Below, in pieces: positions 29,871 through 40,000 of a stretch of DNA of 64,000 nt. Within the stretch, counting starts at the first letter, position 1. Each line of letters begins with the position of its first letter. The notes under the pieces were generated by a model. That model was not told where the DNA came from, did no database searches, and worked only from the letters and a program-made list of their open reading frames with translations. The DNA is from Klebsiella oxytoca NBRC 105695 (GTDB lineage: Bacteria > Pseudomonadota > Gammaproteobacteria > Enterobacterales > Enterobacteriaceae). The stretch spans positions 1-64,000 of the forward strand of contig NZ_BCZK01000019.1 of the NCBI RefSeq assembly GCF_001598695.1, written 5' to 3'. The position numbers and the translations under genes were made by a program.

Positions 29871-30657
29871 TAAAACTTGGCCAACGGGGCTGCTCCTGCC
29901 AGATAGCAAGATTCACCAGCAGCCCGGCAGGTACGTGCATATTGTTCATGATGCCGAGCGTACCGGCATCCACCTGGGTGGCGCCGTAGTTCCACATGAA
30001 GTAGCCGATCCCCGATGCCGCCACGCCAAGGAACACCAGAATGCCCCACTGTAGAGAAGTTTCCGGCATTTTCTGCGCATTGCCCAGTATCGACCAGGCA
30101 ACCGCCGCCACCAGAAACGCCCCGACATAGAACCAGGCGAAGGCATTATGCTGCGGCATCGGACGCGTTTCCATCAGGCGCTTGTAGCCCACCATGCCAA
30201 TCGCGAAGCTGATATTGGAGAGCTGCACCAGGATCAAACCGGTCCAGAAATGATTTGTCACCTGGTCGTAGCGAATAATACCCGCGCCGATCACCGCCAG
30301 CAGCGCGCTGCAGGCGTAGCCCCAGCGCAGGCGGCGGCGGCTCATTACATCATAAATCAGCGTGATATAGAGCGGCGTCAGGACGGTAAACAGCAGGAGT
30401 TCAGATACCGTCAGGTACAGATAGGCCTGGAAACTCAGCATATACATAATGCCGAGCTGCATCGCCCCCACCAGCATATACAGGCCGATGGTTGACAGGC
30501 TTTGCCCGCGGGTGCGCAGGAAAGGTAAAAAGACCAGCGCCGCCAGACCAACGCGCGCCAGCACCGCGAAATAACTGTCGACGTGACCTGCAAGGTATTC
30601 GCCATAGAGGCTAAAAGAGAAGGCCCACAGAATCGTGGTGATTATCAGTAGCGCCAC
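29758..30657 (-). CDS. yigM: EamA family transporter YigM (biotin uptake)
   Basis: Inner membrane protein of the EamA/DMT family with about ten membrane segments in two repeats, 299 residues. The E. coli orthologue has been shown to take up biotin. The motif-like segment GPSVLL is absent; typical EamA stretches such as [18 protein letters not shown] open the protein. The C-terminal tail [18 protein letters not shown] lies in the region that overlaps metR. Confidence 0.9.
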   Translation of the reverse strand: MALLIITTILWAFSFSLYGEYLAGHVDSYFAVLARVGLAALVFLPFLRTRGQSLSTIGLYMLVGAMQLGIMYMLSFQAYLYLTVSELLLFTVLTPLYITLIYDVMSRRRLRWGYACSALLAVIGAGIIRYDQVTNHFWTGLILVQLSNISFAIGMVGYKRLMETRPMPQHNAFAWFYVGAFLVAAVAWSILGNAQKMPETSLQWGILVFLGVAASGIGYFMWNYGATQVDAGTLGIMNNMHVPAGLLVNLAIWQEQPRWPSFITGALVILASLWVHRRWVAPHFAQTVNGRKRGSALSE

Positions 30658-30724
30658 AATGAATGTCTCATAGAGTAAAGAACACTCATTGTAGCGAAGT
30701 GACAGGTTGACAACTGTTTAATTA

Positions 30725-31546
30725 TTACTCAGTCGTCAAGCTTTTTTCGTCGAGATAGAGTTTACGCAGATAGTGGGGTACGGCGTCATCAGCGTTGCTG
30801 CCGATCACTTCCAGCTCTGGATGCAGGTCCTTCAGGCGCTGGTGCGCGTCGGCCATAATGCAGCCCTTGCCCGCCATTGACAGCATTTCCGCATCGTTCA
30901 TACCGTCGCCGAAGGCGATACACTCTTTCAGGCTATAGCCGAGCATTTTCGCCACGGCCTCCAGCGCATGGCCTTTCGACACGCCGCCCGCCATCACTTC
31001 GAGGCAGGTGACGGTAGAGAAGCTCACGTTCACCCGATCGCCCCAGCGGGCATTGATCGCCTGCTCCAGCGGCAGCAGATGCTCATGCTTATCGCAGGTG
31101 AAAAAGACTTTGCTGATCCCTTCCGGGTCCAGCTCGCCCGGCTCGTACAGCTTGTAGTTAAACACTGCCTCTTTGAAGAAGCGCATCTCTTCCGGACGGT
31201 GGCGGTTCATATACCACTCATCTTCACGATAAACGTTGGTTACGATCGCCGGATCGTTTCGCATCATCTCGAACAGGTCAGCGGCGATATCGCGATCAAG
31301 GTTATGAGCGAAGATCTGCTTCCCGTCGCTATCATGTACGCGGGCGCCGTTAGAGGTGATCATATAGGATTTAATGCCGAGATTATCGCGAATTTGCCCA
31401 ACATCGATGTAGTGGCGGCCGGTCGCGAACACGAAATTGATACCGCGTGCGGTAAGCAGTTTCAGCGTCTCTTTGGCGTAGGGGGTTAAGCAGTGATCGG
31501 GAGAAAGCAGCGTGCCATCTAAGTCAGACGCAACAACCTGGTACAT
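30725..31546 (-). CDS. yigL: HAD family sugar/pyridoxal phosphatase YigL
   Basis: Cof-type haloacid dehalogenase phosphatase; the E. coli protein dephosphorylates pyridoxal phosphate and sugar phosphates, and its mRNA is stabilised by the sRNA SgrS within the pldB-yigL transcript. Start chosen at 31546 (MYQVVASDLDGTLLSPDH), 273 residues. Motif I is DLDGT at 8-12; motif IV is FGDGMNDAEML near 215. It lies 43 bp behind pldB, the same arrangement that SgrS acts on in related bacteria. Confidence 0.94.
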   Translation of the reverse strand: MYQVVASDLDGTLLSPDHCLTPYAKETLKLLTARGINFVFATGRHYIDVGQIRDNLGIKSYMITSNGARVHDSDGKQIFAHNLDRDIAADLFEMMRNDPAIVTNVYREDEWYMNRHRPEEMRFFKEAVFNYKLYEPGELDPEGISKVFFTCDKHEHLLPLEQAINARWGDRVNVSFSTVTCLEVMAGGVSKGHALEAVAKMLGYSLKECIAFGDGMNDAEMLSMAGKGCIMADAHQRLKDLHPELEVIGSNADDAVPHYLRKLYLDEKSLTTE

Positions 31547-31589
31547 AAAAATTTTAACCTCTAAACAGGGCGACGAGCGTTTCGCCGGA

Positions 31590-32582
31590 TTAAGTATGTC
31601 GAGCAAAAAAATCGACGATAGCGTTTAGCGCGACCGAGCGCATGGCGTCCTTTTCAAAAAGGATCTCATGGTATGCCCCTTCTATGACAAACGGCTTATT
31701 CCCTTCGCAGGGATGGCCGCCTGCGGCGCGAAGTTCACAGTAGCGATCGTGCATACGGTTATCGACTACACGCTCTTCTTCCGCCTGGAGCAATAATGTT
31801 GGCGTAACGTCTTTTTCCGCGCCGGCCAGCACCTCTTCGCCCGCAAGGATCCCCTCGCGCACCCAATGGAACGTTGGCCCGCCGACCCGCAGCTGCGGCT
31901 CATCGGCGTAAAAACGCAGGTTGCGACGATAGCGTTGACGGCTGTGCGTCAGTACGTTGACCGCAAAGGGCAGCGCCCGCCAGCGGCCGGTACCGAGGGC
32001 ATACTCTTCACGAATGCGCTGATGGCCCTCAGCCCAATCGAGAATGTGGCGCACCATCCAGTCAGGCAGGCGCATAACAATGCCGAACATCGGCGCGCAG
32101 AGCGCCATCGCGTCGCAATGCTGGTGGTGGCGCTGCAAAAATAGCGTCGCAATAGCGCCACCCATGGAATGGGCAAGAATAAACCGTTTCCGCCAGTGCC
32201 CCGGCACGACATGTTGTTGCCAGAAAGCGGCGAGATCGTCAACGTAATCGCTGAAATTTACGACGTGCCCGCGGTGGGTATCGGAAAGCATGCGCCCGGA
32301 ACGCCCCTGGCCGCGATGATCGATAATCATCACGTCAAAGCCGCTGCGGAAAAGATCGTAAGCCAGTTCGGCGTACTTAACGTAGCTTTCAATACGACCC
32401 GGACAGATCACCACGACCCGGTCGTGACTTTTGGCGCAGAAGCGCACAAAGCGCACCGGAACGTCATCCACGCCCGTAAATTCAGCCTCTTCCCGCTGAC
32501 GCCAGAAATCGGTTAGTGGCCCCATGGTAAAAGCCGCAAACGCGTTTTCTCGTGTTTCCCAGTCCTTTTGCTGCAAAAACAT
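31590..32582 (-). CDS. pldB: Lysophospholipase L2 PldB
   Basis: Alpha/beta hydrolase acting on lysophospholipids at the inner membrane. 330 residues. The nucleophile serine is in LAHSMGGAIAT, the oxyanion region in IIDHRGQGRSGR, the acid near LLQAEEERVVDN and the histidine in IEGAYHEIL. There is no signal peptide. It is divergent from rhtB and precedes yigL. Confidence 0.94.
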   Translation of the reverse strand: MFLQQKDWETRENAFAAFTMGPLTDFWRQREEAEFTGVDDVPVRFVRFCAKSHDRVVVICPGRIESYVKYAELAYDLFRSGFDVMIIDHRGQGRSGRMLSDTHRGHVVNFSDYVDDLAAFWQQHVVPGHWRKRFILAHSMGGAIATLFLQRHHQHCDAMALCAPMFGIVMRLPDWMVRHILDWAEGHQRIREEYALGTGRWRALPFAVNVLTHSRQRYRRNLRFYADEPQLRVGGPTFHWVREGILAGEEVLAGAEKDVTPTLLLQAEEERVVDNRMHDRYCELRAAGGHPCEGNKPFVIEGAYHEILFEKDAMRSVALNAIVDFFARHT

Positions 32583-32691
32583 CGGGCTTACACCCCTAAT
32601 AACCGCTGAAAATCGTTTTTTTGTCGTGCATCACACAATGCTTACACAATAGCGTATTGTGGCATAAAAACAGACAATCAGGGAGTTTCTC

Positions 32692-33312
32692 ATGACGTTC
32701 GAGTGGTGGTTTGCCTATCTGCTAACATCTATTATTCTCAGCCTGTCGCCGGGCTCCGGGGCAATAAATACCATGACCACCTCTATTAACCACGGCTATC
32801 GCGGCGCGGCGGCCTCTATTGCCGGGCTACAGACCGGGCTCGGCATTCACATCGTGCTGGTCGGCGTCGGCCTGGGGACGCTCTTCTCTCGATCGCTGTT
32901 AGCTTTTGAAATCCTGAAATGGGCGGGCGCCGCTTATCTTATCTGGCTCGGCATTCAGCAGTGGCGAGCCGCAGGCTCTCTCGATCTGAATACCCTTGCG
33001 AAAGCGCAGACCCGCGGCAAACTCTTTAAGCGCGCGGTATTCGTGAATCTGACCAATCCGAAAAGCATCGTATTTCTCGCCGCGCTCTTCCCGCAGTTTA
33101 TCGTGCCGCACCAGCCTCAGGTAATGCAGTATCTGGTACTTGGCGTTACCACTATCGTGGTCGATATTATCGTCATGATTGGCTACGCCACGCTGGCCCA
33201 GCGTATCGCTGCATGGATCAAGGGGCCAAAACAGATGAAGGCGCTGAATAAGGTCTTTGGTTCGCTGTTTATGCTGGTCGGCGCCCTGCTGGCCTCCGCC
33301 CGCCACGCGTGA
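32692..33312 (+). CDS. rhtB: Homoserine/homoserine lactone efflux protein RhtB
   Basis: LysE-family inner membrane exporter, 206 residues, about six membrane segments. The family signature [13 protein letters not shown] lies near residues 17-29 and [18 protein letters not shown] near residue 117. It has a good ribosome site (AGGGAG). Its stop codon is followed, in the same frame, by the Rpn-family remnant. Confidence 0.94.
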   Translation: MTFEWWFAYLLTSIILSLSPGSGAINTMTTSINHGYRGAAASIAGLQTGLGIHIVLVGVGLGTLFSRSLLAFEILKWAGAAYLIWLGIQQWRAAGSLDLNTLAKAQTRGKLFKRAVFVNLTNPKSIVFLAALFPQFIVPHQPQVMQYLVLGVTTIVVDIIVMIGYATLAQRIAAWIKGPKQMKALNKVFGSLFMLVGALLASARHA

Positions 33313-33315
33313 TGT

Positions 33316-33597
33316 ATAGATAAACAAAAAATTACCGTACTGATAAAATATAGGGCCCAGGCGGGAGAAGAGCAGGATGTTCGGCCGCTATTCTATGAGC
33401 TGGCACAGCGGGTGCCGCAACATGGAGGTGTACTGATGACTCTGGCAGAAAAGTGGCTTGAGGAAGGCATAAAAGAGGGCAAACGCGCTGCGCTACTTAA
33501 CGTCGCAAAGGCCATGCTCGAGCGGGGTATTGATACTACTGCGGTGATGGAAATGACCGGTCTCACGTCCGACGATTTGCAGCAGCTCCATCATTAA
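33316..33597 (+). pseudogene. C-terminal remnant of an Rpn (PD-(D/E)XK) family gene
   Basis: The 94 codons behind the rhtB stop, in the same frame, read as the end of a recombination-promoting nuclease/putative transposase (RpnA/YhgA-like) protein: VLIKYRAQAGEEQDVRPLFY, then ELAQRVPQHGGVLMTLAEKW, and the typical end MEMTGLTSDDLQQLHH. The N-terminal nuclease domain is missing; there is no ATG or ribosome site for this part, so it reads as a deletion product. The family assignment rests on recalled sequence character. Confidence 0.75.
33436..33597 (+). CDS. Possible surviving intragenic Rpn small protein
   Basis: Inside the Rpn remnant, GGAGG lies 7 bp before an ATG and opens 53 residues (MTLAEKWLEEGIKEGKRAAL onward). 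In other Rpn genes an internal start produces a short C-terminal protein that counteracts the full-length nuclease. The Lys/Glu-rich helix and the short C-terminal helix-turn-helix-like end fit such a product. Expression is not shown; it may be residual. Confidence 0.45.
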   Translation: MTLAEKWLEEGIKEGKRAALLNVAKAMLERGIDTTAVMEMTGLTSDDLQQLHH

Positions 33598-33604
33598 TAC
33601 CCGG

Positions 33605-33628
33605 CCCGCCCATAACCTCCTGGGCGGG
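33605..33628. terminator. Hairpin between convergent Rpn remnant and rhtC
   Basis: Perfect 8-bp stem CCCGCCCA/TGGGCGGG with an 8-base loop, 7 bp behind the remnant's stop and 11 bp behind the rhtC stop. No T run follows on either strand. Confidence 0.55.
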
Positions 33629-33639
33629 ACGCAGAAGGG

Positions 33640-34263
33640 TTAGCGTGAAATAATCAGATGAATACCGAAGCCGGCGAATAGCGTACCGGCGATGCCGTCG
33701 ATCCACTTCGCCATCCGCTGATAGCCACGGCGCATGCCCGGCAGGGCGAACAGGCTGGCAACCACCGTGAACCAGGCCAGCGTCTCCAGTACGATCAGCA
33801 GAAAAATCCCCCAGCGCGCGCCAGAACTGACGCTATCGCCGACGAACAGCGAGAACACGGAGCCGAAATAGATAATCGCTTTTGGGTTCGCCAGATTAGT
33901 CAGCAGCCCTTTCAGAAAGCTCCGGCCGCTGCGCGCCAGCTCAACCTGAGGCTCTACCGCTGCCGCCGCTTCGCCTTTTTTCAGCGCGCCACGCAGCATC
34001 TGGAAGCCCATCCAGCACAGATACAGGCCGCCGCCGACCATAATAATGGTATGCAGCCAGGCCATCTTCTCGATAATCAGGTTCAGGCCGAGCAGCGCTA
34101 CGCCCGCCCATACCATTACCCCGCAGGTGATACCCAGCACGCCCATCATCGCCTCCTTACGAGAGCGGCTAACGGCGGTTTGCGAAACAAAGAAAAAGTC
34201 CGGGCCAGGACTCATCAGCGCAATGATATGCACCAGCGCGACGGTGAAGAAAAGCGTCAACAT
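33640..34263 (-). CDS. rhtC: Threonine efflux protein RhtC
   Basis: LysE-family exporter of threonine in the inner membrane, 207 residues with about six membrane segments. Family signatures: LMSPGPDFFFVSQTAVSRSR near residues 17-36 and LLTNLANPKAIIYFGSVFSL near 119. It follows recQ on the same strand by 61 bp, as in E. coli, and converges on rhtB with the Rpn remnant between. Confidence 0.94.
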   Translation of the reverse strand: MLTLFFTVALVHIIALMSPGPDFFFVSQTAVSRSRKEAMMGVLGITCGVMVWAGVALLGLNLIIEKMAWLHTIIMVGGGLYLCWMGFQMLRGALKKGEAAAAVEPQVELARSGRSFLKGLLTNLANPKAIIYFGSVFSLFVGDSVSSGARWGIFLLIVLETLAWFTVVASLFALPGMRRGYQRMAKWIDGIAGTLFAGFGIHLIISR

Positions 34264-34324
34264 AATTAACTCGCAGGAAAATAGTCAGGACGAAAACTAT
34301 ATTTGCACTTTTTCGTCCGGCTGA

Positions 34325-36151
<1,827 letters not shown>

Positions 36152-36167
36152 GTTGACCCCATATGCC

Positions 36168-36200
36168 TGAAAAGAAAACAGGCGCTATTTTCAGCGCCTG
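36168..36200 (-). terminator. Intrinsic terminator of pldA
   Basis: On the minus strand CAGGCGCT pairs with AGCGCCTG around six bases, followed by TTTTCTTTTC. It lies 18 bp behind the pldA stop and just before recQ. Confidence 0.8.
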
Positions 36201-36218
36201 AGAGCCAGAGTGCAACGA

Positions 36219-37091
36219 TTAAAACAGATCGTTGAGCATCAGCCCGACGCCGACGCGGGTTTGATTAAAGTTATAATCGATAAGCGACTCGCCATAACCG
36301 CTATAGACCTGAGTATAGACGCGCACGTGTTTGGTGATCGGATAGCTTACCCCAAGCTCGGCGCCGCCGTAGCCGGTATTCCAGTTATATTGCCCCTGAG
36401 CGCTGAGAATAGCGTCGCCCAGCTGGTAGCCCACTTTCAGCCGGTAATAACCCATATATTTGGTGATATCCGGGTTATCGTCGGTGCTGCCAATCACGTA
36501 CCAGGGCTTCACCTCGACCAGCCAGTTGCCATTTTGCGCCATCAGTCGAGTATAGAGGCGATTCCAGCTGCGGGAAGTGGGATCGGAACGACCGTTAGAG
36601 TCGTGGTTATAACCCATTTCAACGTCGCGCAGCGTCCAGCCAGCAAATGAGTAATCGGTCGCAAACCCGAGGAACAGCTGCGGCTCGTAGTTGGTTTCGC
36701 GAAACGGCGCGGACTCTTTGCTGTTGGAGAGCTGCCACCAGGATTTTTGCGTATAAGAAGCGCCCAGCAGCGAATTCTCGCCCAAAATCCCGCGCCATAA
36801 TGGAAACGCCAGGCTAAGCTGGAACTTCACTTCGTCTTTACGCGCGTTTTCAGCCCAGTCGTAGCTGCGAATCGCTTCTTTATTGAGATCGCTGGTCCAT
36901 GTATAGAGCAGATAGTTGCTCTCGTAGGGATAGAGCAGGAAGGGATTATCATGGTCCTGTAACAGGTTGGCGATAATACTCCCGCGAACGGCCGGAGTGT
37001 GGTGGACCTGTTTATTCACCGGCGCGTCCTGCGCCAGAACGCCGGCCGGAAGCGCAACAAGCGCCAGCAGGCAGGCCAAAGAGATACGCAT
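36219..37091 (-). CDS. pldA: Outer membrane phospholipase A PldA
   Basis: Outer membrane beta-barrel phospholipase that degrades mislocalised phospholipids in the outer leaflet, active as a calcium-bound dimer. Start at 37091 (MRISLACLL) with AGGAG 7 bp before it gives 290 residues. The signal peptide runs to about Ala20 (VLA). The catalytic His and Ser are in GYNHDSNGRSDPTSRSWNR, with the supporting Asn in the RSWNR part. The protein ends in phenylalanine (LMLNDLF), as barrel proteins do for assembly. Confidence 0.95.
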   Translation of the reverse strand: MRISLACLLALVALPAGVLAQDAPVNKQVHHTPAVRGSIIANLLQDHDNPFLLYPYESNYLLYTWTSDLNKEAIRSYDWAENARKDEVKFQLSLAFPLWRGILGENSLLGASYTQKSWWQLSNSKESAPFRETNYEPQLFLGFATDYSFAGWTLRDVEMGYNHDSNGRSDPTSRSWNRLYTRLMAQNGNWLVEVKPWYVIGSTDDNPDITKYMGYYRLKVGYQLGDAILSAQGQYNWNTGYGGAELGVSYPITKHVRVYTQVYSGYGESLIDYNFNQTRVGVGLMLNDLF

Positions 37092-37246
37092 TGCTGTTCT
37101 CCTGGATGGATATTTATTATTTCTGTTTAACCCAGGCAGCATTCTACCTATTTATACGTCTTCTGACCTGTTATCCGTTCTTAAAGTAGAAATCAATATT
37201 TTAGAAGCATAAAATCAACATTTCATTAACCTATGGAAATGTTGTT

Positions 37247-37711
37247 ATGTCTGAACTGACCGCCGCCGCCGCCCTGAAGCTGGTGGGAGAAATCTTCGTC
37301 TACCACATGCCCTTTAATCGCGCCTTAGGGCTGGAGCTGGAGCGCTATGAAAAAGAGTTCGCCCAGCTGAGTTTCAACAACCAACCAATGATGGTCGGCA
37401 ACTGGGCGCAGAGTATTTTACATGGCGGAGTGATTGCCTCAGCGCTGGACGTCGCGGCGGGGCTGGTATGCGTCGGCAGCACCCTGACTCGCCACGACAC
37501 CATCAATGAAGAAGAGCTGCGCCAGCGCCTGTCGCGGATGGGCACCATCGATCTGCGCGTCGACTACCTGCGTCCGGGTCGTGGGGAGCGCTTTACCGCC
37601 ACCAGCAGCCTGCTGCGCGCCGGTAACAAGGTGGCGGTGGCCCGCGTCGAACTGCATAACGAAGAGCAGGTGTATATCGCCAGCGCTACGGCGACGTATA
37701 TGGTGGGTTGA
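37247..37711 (+). CDS. yigI: Hotdog-fold thioesterase YigI
   Basis: A 154-residue PaaI/YbgC-like hotdog protein, close to the E. coli YigI length. The family segment [18 protein letters not shown] lies near residues 51-68 and [19 protein letters not shown] follows near 106. Acyl-CoA thioesterase activity on medium/long chains has been reported for the E. coli protein. Divergent from pldA, 49 bp before rarD. Confidence 0.9.
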   Translation: MSELTAAAALKLVGEIFVYHMPFNRALGLELERYEKEFAQLSFNNQPMMVGNWAQSILHGGVIASALDVAAGLVCVGSTLTRHDTINEEELRQRLSRMGTIDLRVDYLRPGRGERFTATSSLLRAGNKVAVARVELHNEEQVYIASATATYMVG

Positions 37712-37760
37712 TCGGCTTAAATCGAGTAACATCATTCTCTTTGGCAATGGATTTGTACCG

Positions 37761-38654
37761 ATGGACGCTAAACAAACGCGGGTGGGGGTTCTCCTGGCCC
37801 TGGCCGCCTATTTTATCTGGGGTATCGCGCCAGCGTACTTCAAGCTTATCTACTATGTTCCCGCCGATGAAATTCTGACTCACCGCGTGATCTGGTCCTT
37901 CTTCTTTATGGTCGCGCTAATCAGCATCAGTCGTCAGTGGCCGCAGGTCAAAAGGCTACTGAAAACGCCGAAGAAGGTGTTTCTACTGGCCCTGTCTGCC
38001 GTGCTGGTGGGCGGTAACTGGCTGCTGTTTATCTGGGCGGTCAATAACCATCATATGCTGGAAGCCAGCCTGGGCTACTTTATCAACCCGCTGGTGAATA
38101 TTCTGCTGGGGATGATCTTCCTCGGGGAGCGTTTTCGTCGGATGCAGTGGCTGGCGGTGCTGCTGGCCGCCTGCGGCGTTCTGGTGCAGCTCTGGACTTT
38201 TGGCTCGTTGCCGATTATCGCGCTGGGCCTGGCGTTCAGCTTCGCTTTTTATGGTCTGCTACGTAAAAAGATCGCCGTGGATGCACAAACCGGCATGCTG
38301 TTTGAAACGCTCTGGCTGCTGCCGGTCGCCGCGATTTATCTGTTTGGTATAGCCGATAGCCCGACCAGCCATATGGGGCAGAACCCGTGGTCGCTGAACC
38401 TGCTGCTGATGGCGGCGGGCGTGGTCACCACTATTCCGCTGCTGTGCTTTACCGGCGCGGCGACCCGCCTGCGCCTTTCTACGCTGGGCTTCTTCCAGTA
38501 TATCGGCCCAACGCTGATGTTCCTGCTGGCGGTGACCTTCTACGGCGAGGTGCCGGGAGCGGATAAGATGGTGACCTTTGCTTTTATCTGGGTGGCGCTG
38601 GCGATTTTCGTAATGGATGCGGTTTACACAATACGTCGTACGCGTAGGGCATAA
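37761..38654 (+). CDS. rarD: EamA family transporter RarD
   Basis: Inner membrane drug/metabolite transporter family protein of 297 residues with ten predicted membrane segments. I start it at MDAKQTRVG, matching the E. coli start; the frame is open far upstream through yigI, but that part is a shadow. The substrate is not known; a link to chloramphenicol sensitivity comes from a Pseudomonas homologue. A bidirectional terminator follows, shared with corA. Confidence 0.92.
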   Translation: MDAKQTRVGVLLALAAYFIWGIAPAYFKLIYYVPADEILTHRVIWSFFFMVALISISRQWPQVKRLLKTPKKVFLLALSAVLVGGNWLLFIWAVNNHHMLEASLGYFINPLVNILLGMIFLGERFRRMQWLAVLLAACGVLVQLWTFGSLPIIALGLAFSFAFYGLLRKKIAVDAQTGMLFETLWLLPVAAIYLFGIADSPTSHMGQNPWSLNLLLMAAGVVTTIPLLCFTGAATRLRLSTLGFFQYIGPTLMFLLAVTFYGEVPGADKMVTFAFIWVALAIFVMDAVYTIRRTRRA

Positions 38655-38670
38655 AGCCAGACCGGTACGC

Positions 38671-38697
38671 AAAAAAGGAGCCGAAGCTCCTTTTTTT
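38671..38697. terminator. Bidirectional terminator between rarD and corA
   Basis: AAAAAAGGAGC, a CGAA loop and GCTCCTTTTTTT form a stem with T runs on both strands, so it can end both rarD (plus) and corA (minus). It touches the corA stop codon. Confidence 0.92.
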
Positions 38698-39646
38698 ACA
38701 GCCAGTTTTTACGCTTAAAGTACAGATAGGGCGCCAGGCCAGCGAGCATCATAAAGACAATCGCGCCGGGATAGCCAAAGCTCCAGTGCAGCTCAGGCAT
38801 AAACTCAAAGTTCATGCCATAGCTGGAAGCCACCAGGGTCGGCGGCAGGAAGACGACGGAGACGACCGAGAAGATCTTGATGATGCGGTTCTGCTCGATG
38901 TTGATAAAACCCATCGCCGCCTGCATCAGGAAGTTAACCTTCTGGAACAGCGATTCATTGTGCGGCAGCAGGGATTCGATATCTCGCAGGATTTCGCGCG
39001 CCTGCTCCAGCTGCCCTGCCGGCAGACGGGCCTTGCGTACGAGGAAGTTCAGCGCGCGCTGGGTATCCATCAGACACAGGCGGACTTTCCAGCCGATATC
39101 TTCCTGTTCCGCCAGCGTAGAGAGCGCCTCGTCGTAATCATCGCCCTGACGACCTTCCATAATCACCCGGCTAAGCTTTTCCAGGTCGCTGTAGATGTTT
39201 TCGATTTCATCCGCCAGCTGCTCGATTTTGGTTTCGAACAGGTCCAGCAGTAGCTCGTAGGCGTTGCCGTCCACCATCGACTGGTTGCGGGCGCGCATGC
39301 GATACAGGCGGAAAGCGGGCAGCTCCCGCTCGCGCAGGGTGAACAGACGGCCTTCGCGGATAGTAAACGCCACGGTAGAGTTACCGGCGTGATCCTCAGC
39401 ATCTTCAAAAAAGAAAAATGAGTGGATATGCAGACCGTCTTCATCCTCAAAGAAACGCGCTGACGCTTCGATGTCTTCCAGCTCCGGGCGCGTCGCCAGG
39501 TTCTGGCCCAATTCCGTTTGCACACGGCTTCGTTCATCGTCGTCAGGCTCGACCAGATCGACCCACACCGAACTGGCGAGGTGCTTGATCTCGTCGGCTT
39601 CCAGACGCGTTAAACGATTGTTTTCCAGTTGAAATGCGCTCAGCAT
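38696..39646 (-). CDS. corA: Magnesium/cobalt transport protein CorA
   Basis: Pentameric inner membrane channel for Mg2+, also carrying Co2+ and Ni2+. Start at 39646 ([15 protein letters not shown]), with GGGAG 8 bp before it, gives 316 residues as in E. coli. A large cytoplasmic domain is followed by two membrane segments near the C-terminus; the selectivity motif GMN is in [12 protein letters not shown] and the basic end is KRKNWL. The long upstream leader with hairpin and short frame suggests leader-based control. Confidence 0.97.
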   Translation of the reverse strand: MLSAFQLENNRLTRLEADEIKHLASSVWVDLVEPDDDERSRVQTELGQNLATRPELEDIEASARFFEDEDGLHIHSFFFFEDAEDHAGNSTVAFTIREGRLFTLRERELPAFRLYRMRARNQSMVDGNAYELLLDLFETKIEQLADEIENIYSDLEKLSRVIMEGRQGDDYDEALSTLAEQEDIGWKVRLCLMDTQRALNFLVRKARLPAGQLEQAREILRDIESLLPHNESLFQKVNFLMQAAMGFINIEQNRIIKIFSVVSVVFLPPTLVASSYGMNFEFMPELHWSFGYPGAIVFMMLAGLAPYLYFKRKNWL

Positions 39647-39730
39647 GACCGGGACTCCCAATGCAAAAAATTATCGGACAGTTCGGTGGGCACACAGAAA
39701 CAATTTGGGTTTCAGACCATTAAGCCTGAC

Positions 39731-39835
39731 TCAGAGCGACGGGAATAGAACGGGTCGCCGACAACCGCTAAGGCTATCAGCATAAGAGGATAGCCTTAGG
39801 AGTTGTTCCTGATGGGCAGGAAATTGAGCCAGCAT
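39731..39835 (-). CDS. Possible leader peptide in the corA 5' region (CorL-like)
   Basis: A 34-codon frame starting ATGCTGGCTCAATTTCC on the minus strand, 84 bp before corA. Salmonella corA has a translated short frame, corL, whose translation governs Rho-dependent termination in the leader; this frame sits where a counterpart would. It runs through the 11-bp hairpin. No strong ribosome site is seen; an alternative 18-codon TTG frame behind AGAGG overlaps it. The remaining leader to uvrD (39836-40000) is AT-rich at its far end and shows no gene. Confidence 0.35.
   Translation of the reverse strand: MLAQFPAHQEQLLRLSSYADSLSGCRRPVLFPSL
39768..39799 (-). promoter_or_regulatory. Strong hairpin in the corA leader
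   Basis: A perfect 11-bp stem, CTAAGGCTATC/GATAGCCTTAG, around a 10-base loop, in the 350-bp stretch between uvrD and corA. It lies inside the candidate leader frame, so ribosome movement could open or close it. No T run follows. Confidence 0.6.
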
Positions 39836-40000
39836 CTACTGGGTGTGTCCAAGGCGAATGTCCTCTTAGCGTAATCGTGCGCGCATGTTACGCCAGCGCA
39901 AAAACGGCGTCAACACGCAACGGAACGCTAAAGAGCAAATCAAGCTCCTTAACGTATAAAGGTAGCAGAATATTACAAAATAATGATATTTTTCTTACTG

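Noticed and set aside
37506-37760. N-terminal extension of rarD through yigI
   Set aside because: The extension is an alternate frame of yigI; rarD begins at MDAKQTR as in E. coli, giving the normal 297 residues.
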